Origin: Desulfobacteraceae bacterium UBA2174
GTDB lineage: Bacteria > Desulfobacterota > Desulfobacteria > Desulfobacterales > UBA2174
Length of the DNA: 64,000 nucleotides
Reading direction: 5' to 3'
Assembly (NCBI GenBank): GCA_002327445.1
Contig: DCWA01000020.1
Span: 1-64,000 of the forward strand
The notes under the pieces were generated by a model that did no database searches, was not told where the DNA came from, and worked only from the letters and a program-made list of their open reading frames with translations. Below are positions 56,590 to 64,000 of this stretch, in pieces. A program made the position numbers and the translations under genes. Within the stretch, counting starts at the first letter, position 1. Each line of letters opens with the position of its first letter.

Positions 56590-57774
56590 TCAGGACCGAT
56601 AATCCGCGTTGATCTTGACGTAATCCACCGAGAAGTCGCAGGTGAGCATCTCGGCGCGGCCGTTGCCCAGCCCCAGGTCCAGGGTCACGCTGAAGGCGTC
56701 CTTTTTCAGCACCGCCGTGGCTGCCGCCTCGGCCGCCGGGCCGCATCCCGCGCCGTCGCGCACCATTTGCACGTCGTCGAAGAACAGGGCCAGGCGCTCC
56801 GGCTCCAGTTCGACCCCGGCCCTGCCGGCCGCCGCCAGGATCCGGCCCCAGTTGGCGTCCTGTCCGAAAAAGGCCGTCTTGACCAGGGGAGAGTGGGCCA
56901 CGGCGTCCACGATGCGGCGGGCGTCTTCGTCCGTTTGCGCCCCGCGCACCGATACCGTCACCACCTTGGTCACCCCTTCCCCGTCGGCCACCAGGCGGCG
57001 GGCCAGATCCATCAGGACCTCGTCGAGCACCTTCTGAAACGCCTCCCGGGCCTCGTTGGTGTCCATCCGCACCCCGGAAACGCCGCTGGCCATCAGCAGG
57101 CAGGTATCGTTGGTGCTGGTATCGCCGTCGATGGTGATGCGGTTCAGGGACCGGTCCACCCCGGCGGACAAGGCGGCCTGAAGCACGTCGGCGGAGGCCT
57201 GCGCGTCCGTCATGACAAAACAGAGCAGGGTGGCCATGTCCGGACGGATCATGCCGGCGCCCTTGGCCACGCCCACCACGGTGAAATCGCGCCCATTGAC
57301 GGTTCCCCGGCGACGCACGGCCTTGGGCACCGTGTCGGTGGTCATCATGCTCCGGGCCAGGGCTTCGACATCGTCCGCCACCAGGGCGCCACAAAGAGCC
57401 GGCACGGCGGCCGTGATCTTGTCCATGGGCATGGGCGCGCCGATCACGCCCGTGGACGCCGCCAGCACTTCCTCCTCGCCAAGCCCGAGGATTCTGGCCA
57501 CCAGGCCGGTCAGGGTCCGGGCGTCGCGCATCCCGTCAGCGCCGGTGCAGCAGTTGGCGTTCTTGCTGTTGACGATCAGGGCGCGGCATCGCCCGGCCGC
57601 CGCGCGCTGGCGGGAAAGCTGTACCGGAGCGGCCTGCACCCGGTTGCGGGTGAACACCCCGGCCACCGCGGCGGGCTGTTCGGCGTAAATCAGGCCCAGA
57701 TCCAAAGCGCCGTTCTTTTTCAGGCCGGCATGCACGCCGGCGCTCTGGAACCCCGGACAGCCGAATCGATCCAT
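56590..57774 (-). CDS. argJ: Bifunctional glutamate N-acetyltransferase / ornithine acetyltransferase
   Basis: 394 residues. Enzyme of the cyclic arginine pathway that moves acetyl groups between N-acetylornithine and glutamate. The self-cleavage Ala-Thr is in MIRPDMATLLCFV near residue 180, GDTSTNDTCLL follows, and the C-terminus has the FSVDYVKINADYRS end. AAAGGG lies before the ATG. The only arginine gene in the window. Confidence 0.95.
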   Translation of the reverse strand: MDRFGCPGFQSAGVHAGLKKNGALDLGLIYAEQPAAVAGVFTRNRVQAAPVQLSRQRAAAGRCRALIVNSKNANCCTGADGMRDARTLTGLVARILGLGEEEVLAASTGVIGAPMPMDKITAAVPALCGALVADDVEALARSMMTTDTVPKAVRRRGTVNGRDFTVVGVAKGAGMIRPDMATLLCFVMTDAQASADVLQAALSAGVDRSLNRITIDGDTSTNDTCLLMASGVSGVRMDTNEAREAFQKVLDEVLMDLARRLVADGEGVTKVVTVSVRGAQTDEDARRIVDAVAHSPLVKTAFFGQDANWGRILAAAGRAGVELEPERLALFFDDVQMVRDGAGCGPAAEAAATAVLKKDAFSVTLDLGLGNGRAEMLTCDFSVDYVKINADYRS

Positions 57775-57924
57775 TATTTTACCCTTTAATTGCAGATAGT
57801 TAAAATTTAATGAAAGAAGCTCGCGAATGCTGGAGGCTTACTTGACAGAACCGGCGATTGTTGTCAATCTGCCGCCATTCCATGCAAAATAATCGAACTT
57901 TGTATGTGACTTTAGCATCTTGCT

Positions 57925-58090
57925 GTCATTCCGAACGCAGTAAGGAATCTTGCCGTCTCCAAGAGATCCCTCGTCGCGGCGCTCCTCGGGATGACAGCGG
58001 GTGGCGGAAGGCAATTCGGAATTTCCCAAAACCGCATTCACCTACTTGACCAAACCGGTCGCGACAGCGCCCGGCGGCAGCACTGACACA
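57925..58090. repeat. Dispersed inverted-repeat unit with TTGACCAAACCGGTC tail
   Basis: A complete unit (57925-57998) followed by a tail CTTGACCAAACCGGTCGCGA and GCCCGGCGGCAGCACTGA that ends only a few bases before the transporter start. This arrangement resembles the leaders of birA and bioY. Confidence 0.8.
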
Positions 58091-58097
58091 GAGAACC

Positions 58098-59021
58098 TTG
58101 AACCTCATCCTCTCCAGCCTCTTTCCGGTCTTCGCCCTCATCGCCCTCGGCACCGTACTCAAGCGCCGCGGCCTGACCAACGATACCTTTCTGGCCACTT
58201 CCGACCGGCTCGTCTACTTCATTTTCTTCCCCGCCATGCTCTTCTGGAAAATCGGCGGCGCCAACCCCGCTGCCGGCATTCCCTGGCGCCTCTGCCTGGC
58301 CGCGGCCGGCGCGGTGCTGATCGTCTATGCCATCAGCGACGCGGCGATGCGCCCGGCGGGCATCACCGCGTTTCAGGCCGGCTCCTTCTCCCAGAGCTGC
58401 TACCGGTTCAACACCTACATCGGAGTCGCCATCGTCATCAACGCCATGGACGAAACCGGCGTGCGCCTCTTCGGCATTCTCATCGGCTTTCTCATCCCCC
58501 TGATCAACGTCCTGGCCGTTTCGACCCTCATCTGGTTTTCCGGCCAGCCCATTAGCGGCCGCCGCCGGTTGGCCGTGACCCTCAAGGCCCTGGTCTCCAA
58601 TCCCCTGATCCTGGCCTGTTTCGCCGGGCTTCTCTACGCCCGGGCCATCCATCGCTTTCCGTCCTTTTTGGACAACACCCTCCGGCTGATGTCTCTGGTG
58701 ACCCTGCCCCTGGCCTTGATGAGCATCGGCGGGGCCTTGACCTTCGCCAACCTGCGGGGCTATCTGAGGCCGTCGCTGGCGGGAGCGGCCATCAAGCTGG
58801 CGATCCTGCCGCTGGCCGGCTATGGCATGCTCGCATGGCTTGAAGTGACCGGCGTTGCCTTGCAGACCGCGATGATCTTCTTCGCTTTGCCCACATCCAC
58901 CGCCATTTACGTGCTCTCCTCCCAACTGGGCAGCGACACGGCCCTGGCTTCGGCCACCATCGTCGTTTCCACGGTGCTGAGTTTCTTTTCCCTTTCCGCG
59001 GTCATGATGATATTTTTCTGA
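58098..59021 (+). CDS. AEC (auxin efflux carrier)-family transporter
   Basis: 307 residues, about ten membrane helices in two five-helix halves. Typical starting segment FPVFALIALGTVLKRRG and mid-helix break around PLALMSIGGALTF. Family members export or import carboxylates such as malate; the substrate is unknown. The start is a TTG; no good ribosome site is visible because the repeat tail abuts it. A later start within the first helix cannot be excluded. Confidence 0.82.
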   Translation: MNLILSSLFPVFALIALGTVLKRRGLTNDTFLATSDRLVYFIFFPAMLFWKIGGANPAAGIPWRLCLAAAGAVLIVYAISDAAMRPAGITAFQAGSFSQSCYRFNTYIGVAIVINAMDETGVRLFGILIGFLIPLINVLAVSTLIWFSGQPISGRRRLAVTLKALVSNPLILACFAGLLYARAIHRFPSFLDNTLRLMSLVTLPLALMSIGGALTFANLRGYLRPSLAGAAIKLAILPLAGYGMLAWLEVTGVALQTAMIFFALPTSTAIYVLSSQLGSDTALASATIVVSTVLSFFSLSAVMMIFF

Positions 59022-59068
59022 ATCCGGATCGCGAACGCCCGAAAATCTTTCTCCAACGGCTCCCGGCC

Positions 59069-59815
59069 ATGCCCACTTTCAAACTGACCATCGAATACGA
59101 CGGCACCGCCTACTGCGGCTGGCAGCGGCAAATGGGCAACCCCACCATCCAGGAGACCATCGAAGGGGCTCTGGCGGTGATGGTCAACCACCCCGTCACC
59201 CTCATCGGCGCGGGGCGAACCGACGCCGGGGTCCACGCCCTGGGACAGGTGGCCCACTTCAAGACAGACACCCGCCTCTCCCCGGAGGTGTTTCTCAAGG
59301 GTCTCAACAGCCTGCTGCCCGACGACATCGTGATCCGCACCTGCCAACTTGCCGCGGATGGCTTCCATGCCCGCTACGATGCCCGTGGCAAACGATACCG
59401 CTATCGGATCCTCAACCGGGATCTGCCGGCGGCCATCGGCCGCCACTACTGCTGGCATGTGCGCCGGCGCCTGGATCTGGCCGCCATTCGCCAAGCGGCC
59501 GCCGCGCTCCGCGGCACCCATGACTTCAAGAGCTTCGAAGGCGCCGGCAGCCCGCGCACCAGTACGGTGCGCACCGTATTCCGCTGCGAGTGGATCCAGG
59601 GAGAGGAAGATCTGCTAGAACTGGAAATCTCCGGCGACGGGTTTCTGCGGCACATGGTGCGCAACATCGCCGGCACCCTGGTGGAGATCGGTCTGGGCCG
59701 GCGGCCCGCCGATGACATGCCGGCGATCCTCGCGGCCCGCGATCGCCACCGGGCCGGCATCACCGCGCCGGCCCGGGGCTTGTTTCTGGTGGAGGTGAAC
59801 TACGCGGAGGAGTGA
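59069..59815 (+). CDS. truA: tRNA pseudouridine(38-40) synthase
   Basis: 248 residues. Modifies positions 38-40 in the tRNA anticodon arm. Catalytic aspartate in GAGRTDAGVHALGQ (near residue 52), YDGTAYCGWQRQ at the N-terminus, RYRYRILN and the C-terminal FLRHMVRNIAGTL. Complete, and 47 bases downstream of the AEC transporter. Confidence 0.96.
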   Translation: MPTFKLTIEYDGTAYCGWQRQMGNPTIQETIEGALAVMVNHPVTLIGAGRTDAGVHALGQVAHFKTDTRLSPEVFLKGLNSLLPDDIVIRTCQLAADGFHARYDARGKRYRYRILNRDLPAAIGRHYCWHVRRRLDLAAIRQAAAALRGTHDFKSFEGAGSPRTSTVRTVFRCEWIQGEEDLLELEISGDGFLRHMVRNIAGTLVEIGLGRRPADDMPAILAARDRHRAGITAPARGLFLVEVNYAEE

Positions 59816-59917
59816 GGGGCGACCCGGGGGCAGGGCTTTTCAAGCTGTCGGACAAGTTGGACGGGTCTGACCGGCCCGGCGCCAACGCGACTGCCCCCAA
59901 GTTTCCAGTTTCAAATT

Positions 59918-61543
59918 TCAAGCTTCACGCTTCCAGTAGGGATTCACCAGATCCTCGAATACCGCCATGGCCGCCTCGGCCCCCTGGCCGGCGGCGGTGA
60001 CGATCTGCTTGTAGCCGCCTTCCACATCCCCGGCCGAGTATATGCCGGGGACATTGGTCCGATGGTGGTCGTCGCGAGCGATGTAGCCGTCCGAGTTCAG
60101 CGCCACGCCGATCTTTTCCGCCAGACTCACGGTGGGCAGATAGCCGATGGAAACGAATACGCCGTGAACTTCCAGGGTCCGCTTTTTCCTTGTCTTGCGG
60201 TTGATCAGGCGCACCCCGGTCACCCGTTCCTTGCCGAGGATCTCCTCCACCTCGCTGTCCCAGATCACCGGAATGCCGGCATCCTTCAGGTTTTTGACCA
60301 GATGCTCCTGGGCCCGCAACTGGTCGCGGCGGTGAACGATGGTCACTTCCACGCCCATGTTCTTGAGGAAAAGCGCCTCGGTGACGGCACTGTTGCCGCC
60401 GCCCACCACGATGGTCTGACGTCCGCGAAACAGAGGCCCGTCGCAGGTGGCGCAGTAACTCACCCCGCGGCCGGCCAACCGTTTTTCGCCGGGCACCCCC
60501 AGGTGGCGATGGCTGGCGCCGGTAGCCAGGATCACCGTGCGGGTCTTGAACTTGCGCCGGCTGGTCTGCACCACGATGGGATCGCCGGCCGTGATGTCCA
60601 CCACCTCCTCACCCTGGAAGATTTGGACGTACTCCAGGGCATGGGTCACCAGGATGTCCACCAGCGTTTTGCCCCCCACCTGCGTGAAGCCAGGGTAGTT
60701 TTCCACCACCGGAGTGGTGGCCACCTGCCCGCCGAGGGCCTCGCGTTCGATCACGGCGGTCTTCAGCCCGCTGCGCACCGTATAGATGCCGGCGGTGATC
60801 CCGGCCGGCCCCCCGCCCACGATCACCACGTCGGTTTCCACCAATTCGGCATCGCTTTCCGGGATGAAGATGGTCTGGGGTTCGAGCTTGAGCAGCGAGG
60901 CGCAAAACACCTCCTCGCTCTGGGCGCCCAGACCGATCTGCACGTCATTGGCAAAAGCCTGGGGAACGCTTTGGGCCTGATACCGATCAGCGATCTCCGG
61001 CTGGCACTGGATGTCGATGATCTCCAGGCGGATGCGGTCCGGCGCCTCGATGGCGGTCCGGATGCCGTTGACCGCCTCCTGCGGGCAGTACGGGCACGAG
61101 GGGCTGACAAAGATCTTGATGTCCCGGGAGTCGGCGATGCGCCCGATCACGGTGCGGCTCTGCTGGCTCAGGCCGCTGTCACCCCTGCCCACCAGCATGA
61201 GCAGTTCCAGGAAAGTGCGCCCCTCCTCGCCCAAAGGCGCGCCGATCCAATGGATGTGGTAGCGATCCGGGGCAATGATCAGTGTGGGTGAGTAGGCCAC
61301 GTTGTATTTGCGGGCCAGCTCGTGATCGAGGCTGAATTCGCGGAAGGCGATCTTGTCGGTGATCTGGCGGAAGGCCCGGATCACCTGGCGGTTCGCCTGG
61401 GTGAAGGGGTTGTCTTCGGCCGGGTAGGCGAACATGATCAGGTCGATCGGATGGGTGAAGCTTTCAAAGGTTTTCTTCAGTTTTTCCAGTGCTTGCCTGG
61501 CATCCTGATCTTGAACGCCGGACGATTCGCTCGGGCGGGCCAT
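59918..61543 (-). CDS. Thioredoxin reductase-like flavoprotein with N-terminal double thioredoxin fold
   Basis: 541 residues. Residues about 1-225 form two thioredoxin folds like protein disulfide oxidoreductases. The first lacks a CxxC (FAYPAEDNPF), the second has C150-P-Y-C153. The remainder is a TrxB-type FAD/NAD(P)H reductase (GGGPAGITAGIY near 237, redox CATC in GVSYCATCDG, GGGNSAVTEA, and SAGDVEGGYKQIV). The layout is that of AhpF, with a different linker. It probably passes NAD(P)H electrons to its own Grx-like domain. GGAGG precedes the ATG at 61543. Confidence 0.88.
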   Translation of the reverse strand: MARPSESSGVQDQDARQALEKLKKTFESFTHPIDLIMFAYPAEDNPFTQANRQVIRAFRQITDKIAFREFSLDHELARKYNVAYSPTLIIAPDRYHIHWIGAPLGEEGRTFLELLMLVGRGDSGLSQQSRTVIGRIADSRDIKIFVSPSCPYCPQEAVNGIRTAIEAPDRIRLEIIDIQCQPEIADRYQAQSVPQAFANDVQIGLGAQSEEVFCASLLKLEPQTIFIPESDAELVETDVVIVGGGPAGITAGIYTVRSGLKTAVIEREALGGQVATTPVVENYPGFTQVGGKTLVDILVTHALEYVQIFQGEEVVDITAGDPIVVQTSRRKFKTRTVILATGASHRHLGVPGEKRLAGRGVSYCATCDGPLFRGRQTIVVGGGNSAVTEALFLKNMGVEVTIVHRRDQLRAQEHLVKNLKDAGIPVIWDSEVEEILGKERVTGVRLINRKTRKKRTLEVHGVFVSIGYLPTVSLAEKIGVALNSDGYIARDDHHRTNVPGIYSAGDVEGGYKQIVTAAGQGAEAAMAVFEDLVNPYWKREA

Positions 61544-61859
61544 GCAGACCTCCATTGAATGGGGGGTTGATTGGGCTTGAAATCGGACGTCTGAAAATGA
61601 ATACTGGCTTTCGCTTGCATTTGAAATCAGTCGGACAGGTCGGACTTTCCGACGGGTCTGACAGGTCAGAAAAAAAACCAACGCAGAACCCATTGTCGGC
61701 TTGCGCCATTCTTAAATTTGAAACAAAAATATGTTAATTGAGCCAGATAAAAGCGTCAAGCCGAACCGGCAATGAAGCCACGGCCCTTTCAAAGTTTTGC
61801 GATCATCCTTGAGATGGAGAGGGATTTTTTCTGTTTTACGCGCTTCTCCCGCCGATGTC

Positions 61860-61945
61860 CTTGACTGCAGATCCCTCGTCGTAAACTCCTCGGGATGACC
61901 CTCATTTCCCGTGTCATTCCGAACGTCAGAGAGGAATCCGCAGTT
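61860..61945. repeat. Dispersed inverted-repeat unit, divergent orientation
   Basis: CTGCAGATCCCTCGTCG ... CTCCTCGGGATGACC followed by TGTCATTCCGAACGTCAGAG: right-type and left-type arms joined back to back. Bases 61544-61859 show only GTCGGAC-type short repeats (about 61630-61668). Confidence 0.75.
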
Positions 61946-62019
61946 GAGAAGATCGGCGGGAAACGGTGACAATCAGCAAAAAAAATGGCAGAGCCCCTCA
62001 CTTTGACTGAGCCCTGGCA

Positions 62020-62430
62020 ATGAAGCCACAAACCGAAGATGAACCCTGGAACAGGCCGGCGCCAAGGCTACTCAGCTACGAACTGCCCGGCGGCTGGCAG
62101 GTGCTGGCGGGCCGCACCGATGCGGACAACGATCGGCTCAGCTTGAAATTGGCCGCCCCGGACGATTTGTGGTTTCATGTTTGCGGCATGCCCGGCAGCC
62201 ATGTGATCCTGCGGGCCAAACCGGGTGAACGCCCCGACCGGGAGACAGTGCGGCGCGCGGCCGCCATTGCCGCCTACCACTCCAAGGCCCGTTCCGGCGG
62301 CAGCGTGGCGGTGAGCTGCACCGAAGCGCGCCACGTTTCCAAGCCCCGGGGGGCCAAACCCGGCACCGTGACCATTCGCCACGAGCGGATCATCAAGGTG
62401 CATCCTGCCTTGCCGGCAAAAAAGCCGTGA
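62020..62430 (+). CDS. Stand-alone NFACT-R (RqcH C-terminal-like) RNA-binding protein
   Basis: 136 residues that match only the NFACT-R part of RqcH/Tae2 proteins: GRTDADNDRLSLKLAAPDDLWFHV, MPGSHVILR, AIAAYHSKARSGGSVAVSCTEARHV and PGTVTIRHERIIKV. It lacks the FbpA-N and coiled-coil regions of a full RqcH, so it cannot act as RqcH by itself; single-domain versions are known but functionally undefined. Its stop overlaps a GTG (GTGA), and the next gene follows directly. Confidence 0.85.
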   Translation: MKPQTEDEPWNRPAPRLLSYELPGGWQVLAGRTDADNDRLSLKLAAPDDLWFHVCGMPGSHVILRAKPGERPDRETVRRAAAIAAYHSKARSGGSVAVSCTEARHVSKPRGAKPGTVTIRHERIIKVHPALPAKKP

Positions 62431-62444
62431 AAAGGGAGAAATCC

Positions 62445-63329
62445 GTGCTGAACACCCATCTGCCTTCCTTCGACGATCCCGGCGGCAACGGCATTCCCGA
62501 CGGCCTGCCGCCGGTGATCGACGCCCACGTCCATGTCTTTCCCGACAACCTCTTCGGCGCCGTCCAGCAATGGTTCGACCGCCATGCCTGGAAGATCCGC
62601 TACCGGATGTCCACCGCCGGGGTCCTCGATTTTCTGTTCGCGCACGGCATCCAGCACATCGTCGCGCTGCAGTACGCCCATCGGCCGGGGATGGCCGCCG
62701 AGCTCAACCGCTATATGATTGCCCAATGCCGACCCTACGCGGGACGCGTCACCGGTCTTGCCACCGTTTTCCCCGGGGAGGCAAACGCCGCGGGCATTCT
62801 ACAGGAAGCCTTCGATGCCGGCCTGGGCGGGGTGAAGCTGCACGCCCACGTGCAGTGCTTCGACCTGGCGGCGGACATCATGACGCCGATCTTCGAGTGC
62901 TGCCGACGCAACAATAAACCGCTGGTGATTCACGCCGGCCGGGAGCCCAAGAGCGAAGCCTATCTTTGCGACCCGCACCAGATCTGCGGCGCCGAAAAGG
63001 TTGAACACGCCTTGCGGGCATTTCCGGGCCTCAAGCTCTGCGTGCCCCACCTGGGTTTCGACGAGCTGGACGCCTACCGGCGCCTGGTCGAACGCTACGA
63101 CAGCCTCTGGTTGGATACCACCATGGTGCTGGCCGACTATTTTCCCGTTGCGCAGCCCATCGACCCGGGCCGCTACCGGCCGGACCGGATTCTGTACGGT
63201 TCCGACTTTCCCAACATCCCCTACGCCTGGGACCGGGAACTGAAAATGCTCGAAGCCGCCGGCCTGGACGCCGATTTCCTGGATCGCATTTTGAATCGCA
63301 ACGCGAGGGAGTTGTTCGGGATAGAATGA
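62445..63329 (+). CDS. Amidohydrolase-2 (TatD/ACMSD-like) metal-dependent hydrolase
   Basis: 294 residues, TIM barrel. Metal ligands visible are DAHVHVFP near the N-terminus, VKLHAHVQ mid-way, PLVIHAGRE, CVPHLGF and ILYGSDFPNIPY for the final aspartate. The start at the GTG 62445 is preferred because GGGAG stands 7 bases before it; the GTG at 62427 overlapping the previous stop has no site. The substrate is unknown; family members hydrolyse or decarboxylate small aromatic or cyclic acids. Confidence 0.85.
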   Translation: MLNTHLPSFDDPGGNGIPDGLPPVIDAHVHVFPDNLFGAVQQWFDRHAWKIRYRMSTAGVLDFLFAHGIQHIVALQYAHRPGMAAELNRYMIAQCRPYAGRVTGLATVFPGEANAAGILQEAFDAGLGGVKLHAHVQCFDLAADIMTPIFECCRRNNKPLVIHAGREPKSEAYLCDPHQICGAEKVEHALRAFPGLKLCVPHLGFDELDAYRRLVERYDSLWLDTTMVLADYFPVAQPIDPGRYRPDRILYGSDFPNIPYAWDRELKMLEAAGLDADFLDRILNRNARELFGIE

Positions 63330-63334
63330 GACAC

Positions 63335-63640
63335 AGTAACGAGTGAGCTAAAGTGCCTAAAGTGAGCTAAAGTTAATGAATTCTGGCAATTATAAAAATA
63401 CCGGAGCGCAGCGACACCTCAATTTTAGTCATTATAGTCATTCGTCATTTTAGTCATTTGGATAATAACCGGAGCGCAGCGACACCACCACTTCAGGCAC
63501 TTTAGTCACTCGTAACTTTAGGCACTCGGATAAAAAGTGCCTAAAGTGAGCTAAAGTTAAGGAATTCTGGCAGTTATAAAAAACCGGAGCGCAGCGACTC
63601 CACAACTTTAGGCACTTTAGTCACTCGTAACTTTCGGATT
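63335..63640. repeat. Triplicated CCGGAGCGCAGCGAC / CACTTTAGTCACTCG repeat
   Basis: CCGGAGCGCAGCGAC occurs at about 63401, 63469 and 63583. GTGCCTAAAGTGAGCTAAAG occurs at 63351 and 63537, and the inverted AGGCACTTTAGTCACTCGTA at 63497 and 63611. The direct and inverted units would fold into long hairpins between the amidohydrolase and lyase genes. Related to 2690-2765. Confidence 0.85.
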
Positions 63641-63667
63641 TTGGAAGCCATGGGATCCCTCCTTTTT

Positions 63668-64000
63668 TCAGGTTGCCGATGACGGCTCCGGCGCCAGCAG
63701 GCGGTCGAGGGTCGCCGCGTCCACCCGTCCGCTGGCGCGGGCCTCCTCACGAATCGTACGGCCGCTGGCATAGGCGGCCTTGGCGATGGCAGCGGCCCGG
63801 TCGTAGCCGATTTCCGGCACCAGGGCGGTGACCAGGGCCAGGCTGCGCTCGATGTTGGCGGCGCAGGTTTCGCGGTTGGCCGTGATGCCGGCCACGCACT
63901 TGTCGGCGAGGATGCGACCGGCCGCTGCGATCAGATCGATGGCCTGCAGCAGGTTGTAAGCGATGACCGGAAGCATCGTGTTGAGCTCGAAGTGCCCGCC
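63668..64000 (-). CDS. Class II fumarase / aspartate ammonia-lyase family, C-terminal part
   Basis: The last 110 residues are visible; the gene continues beyond the window edge. GGHFELNTMLPVIAYNLLQAI, then ILADKCVAGITANRE, then LVPEIGYDRAAAIAKAAYASGRTIREEA match the C-terminal helical bundle of the superfamily. FumC and AspA cannot be separated without the upstream part, although the ELNTMLPV segment favours neither strongly. A GGAGGGATC lies beyond the stop with the CACTTTAG repeats. Confidence 0.88.
   Translation of the reverse strand, partial: GGHFELNTMLPVIAYNLLQAIDLIAAAGRILADKCVAGITANRETCAANIERSLALVTALVPEIGYDRAAAIAKAAYASGRTIREEARASGRVDAATLDRLLAPEPSSAT

Overview
The window reads as a chromosomal segment of a GC-rich, anaerobic Desulfobacterota-type bacterium, probably a sulfate reducer or a relative. 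That inference rests on an HdrA/MvhD/MetV/MetF cluster of the Wood-Ljungdahl type, a selenocysteine codon in mvhD, a DsrE-like protein, sigma-54 regulation, an outer-membrane barrel with a C-terminal Phe, and very abundant short dispersed repeats. No rRNA gene is present, so the taxonomic call is an inference.

Layout. 1-7.2 kb: a biotin block (birA, bioY and an EcfA/EcfT pair) followed by the trkA-trkH potassium uptake operon. 7.8-8.1 kb: tRNA-Lys(TTT), tRNA-Glu(TTC) and a terminator. 8.1-14.9 kb: an accessory region of lower GC. It starts at the tRNA-Glu 3' end with an integrase remnant and carries a HipBA-type module, an attC-like hairpin, an MntA/HepT pair, IS66 and tyrosine-recombinase debris, a Crp/Fnr regulator, a DsrE-like protein and a flavin-nucleotide-binding protein. 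14.9-27.9 kb: a J-protein/Hsp20/Hsp20 chaperone set, a GH17-like protein, typA, a UbiB-family kinase, a hybrid histidine kinase, rlmN, an AAA ATPase with a GspE-N-like front end, an unusual AroE paralogue and a CheY-like regulator.

28.1-37.5 kb is the most distinctive block. On the minus strand lie metF2, a 1485-residue HdrA-GltD-HdrA fusion, mvhD interrupted by an in-frame TGA read here as selenocysteine, metV and metF. A consensus -24/-12 (sigma-54) promoter lies upstream of metF2, and a sigma-54-dependent response regulator is transcribed divergently. Together they look like a regulated, flavin-based methylene-tetrahydrofolate reductase complex.

37.9-64 kb: an AsmA-like protein, panD, a secreted FG-GAP protein, a porin with a strong sigma-70 promoter and long leader, a HAD phosphatase, an RsuA-type pseudouridine synthase, a dppABCDF peptide importer headed by a 1130-residue M14 peptidase-like protein, argJ, an AEC transporter, truA, a thioredoxin-reductase-like protein with a two-fold N-terminal extension, an NFACT-R protein, an amidohydrolase and the C-terminal part of a fumarase/aspartase-type lyase.

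Nearly every longer intergenic space is filled by a dispersed inverted repeat (arms beginning TGTCATTCCGAG and ending CTCGGGATGACA), by heptamer minisatellites, or by AT-rich palindromes.
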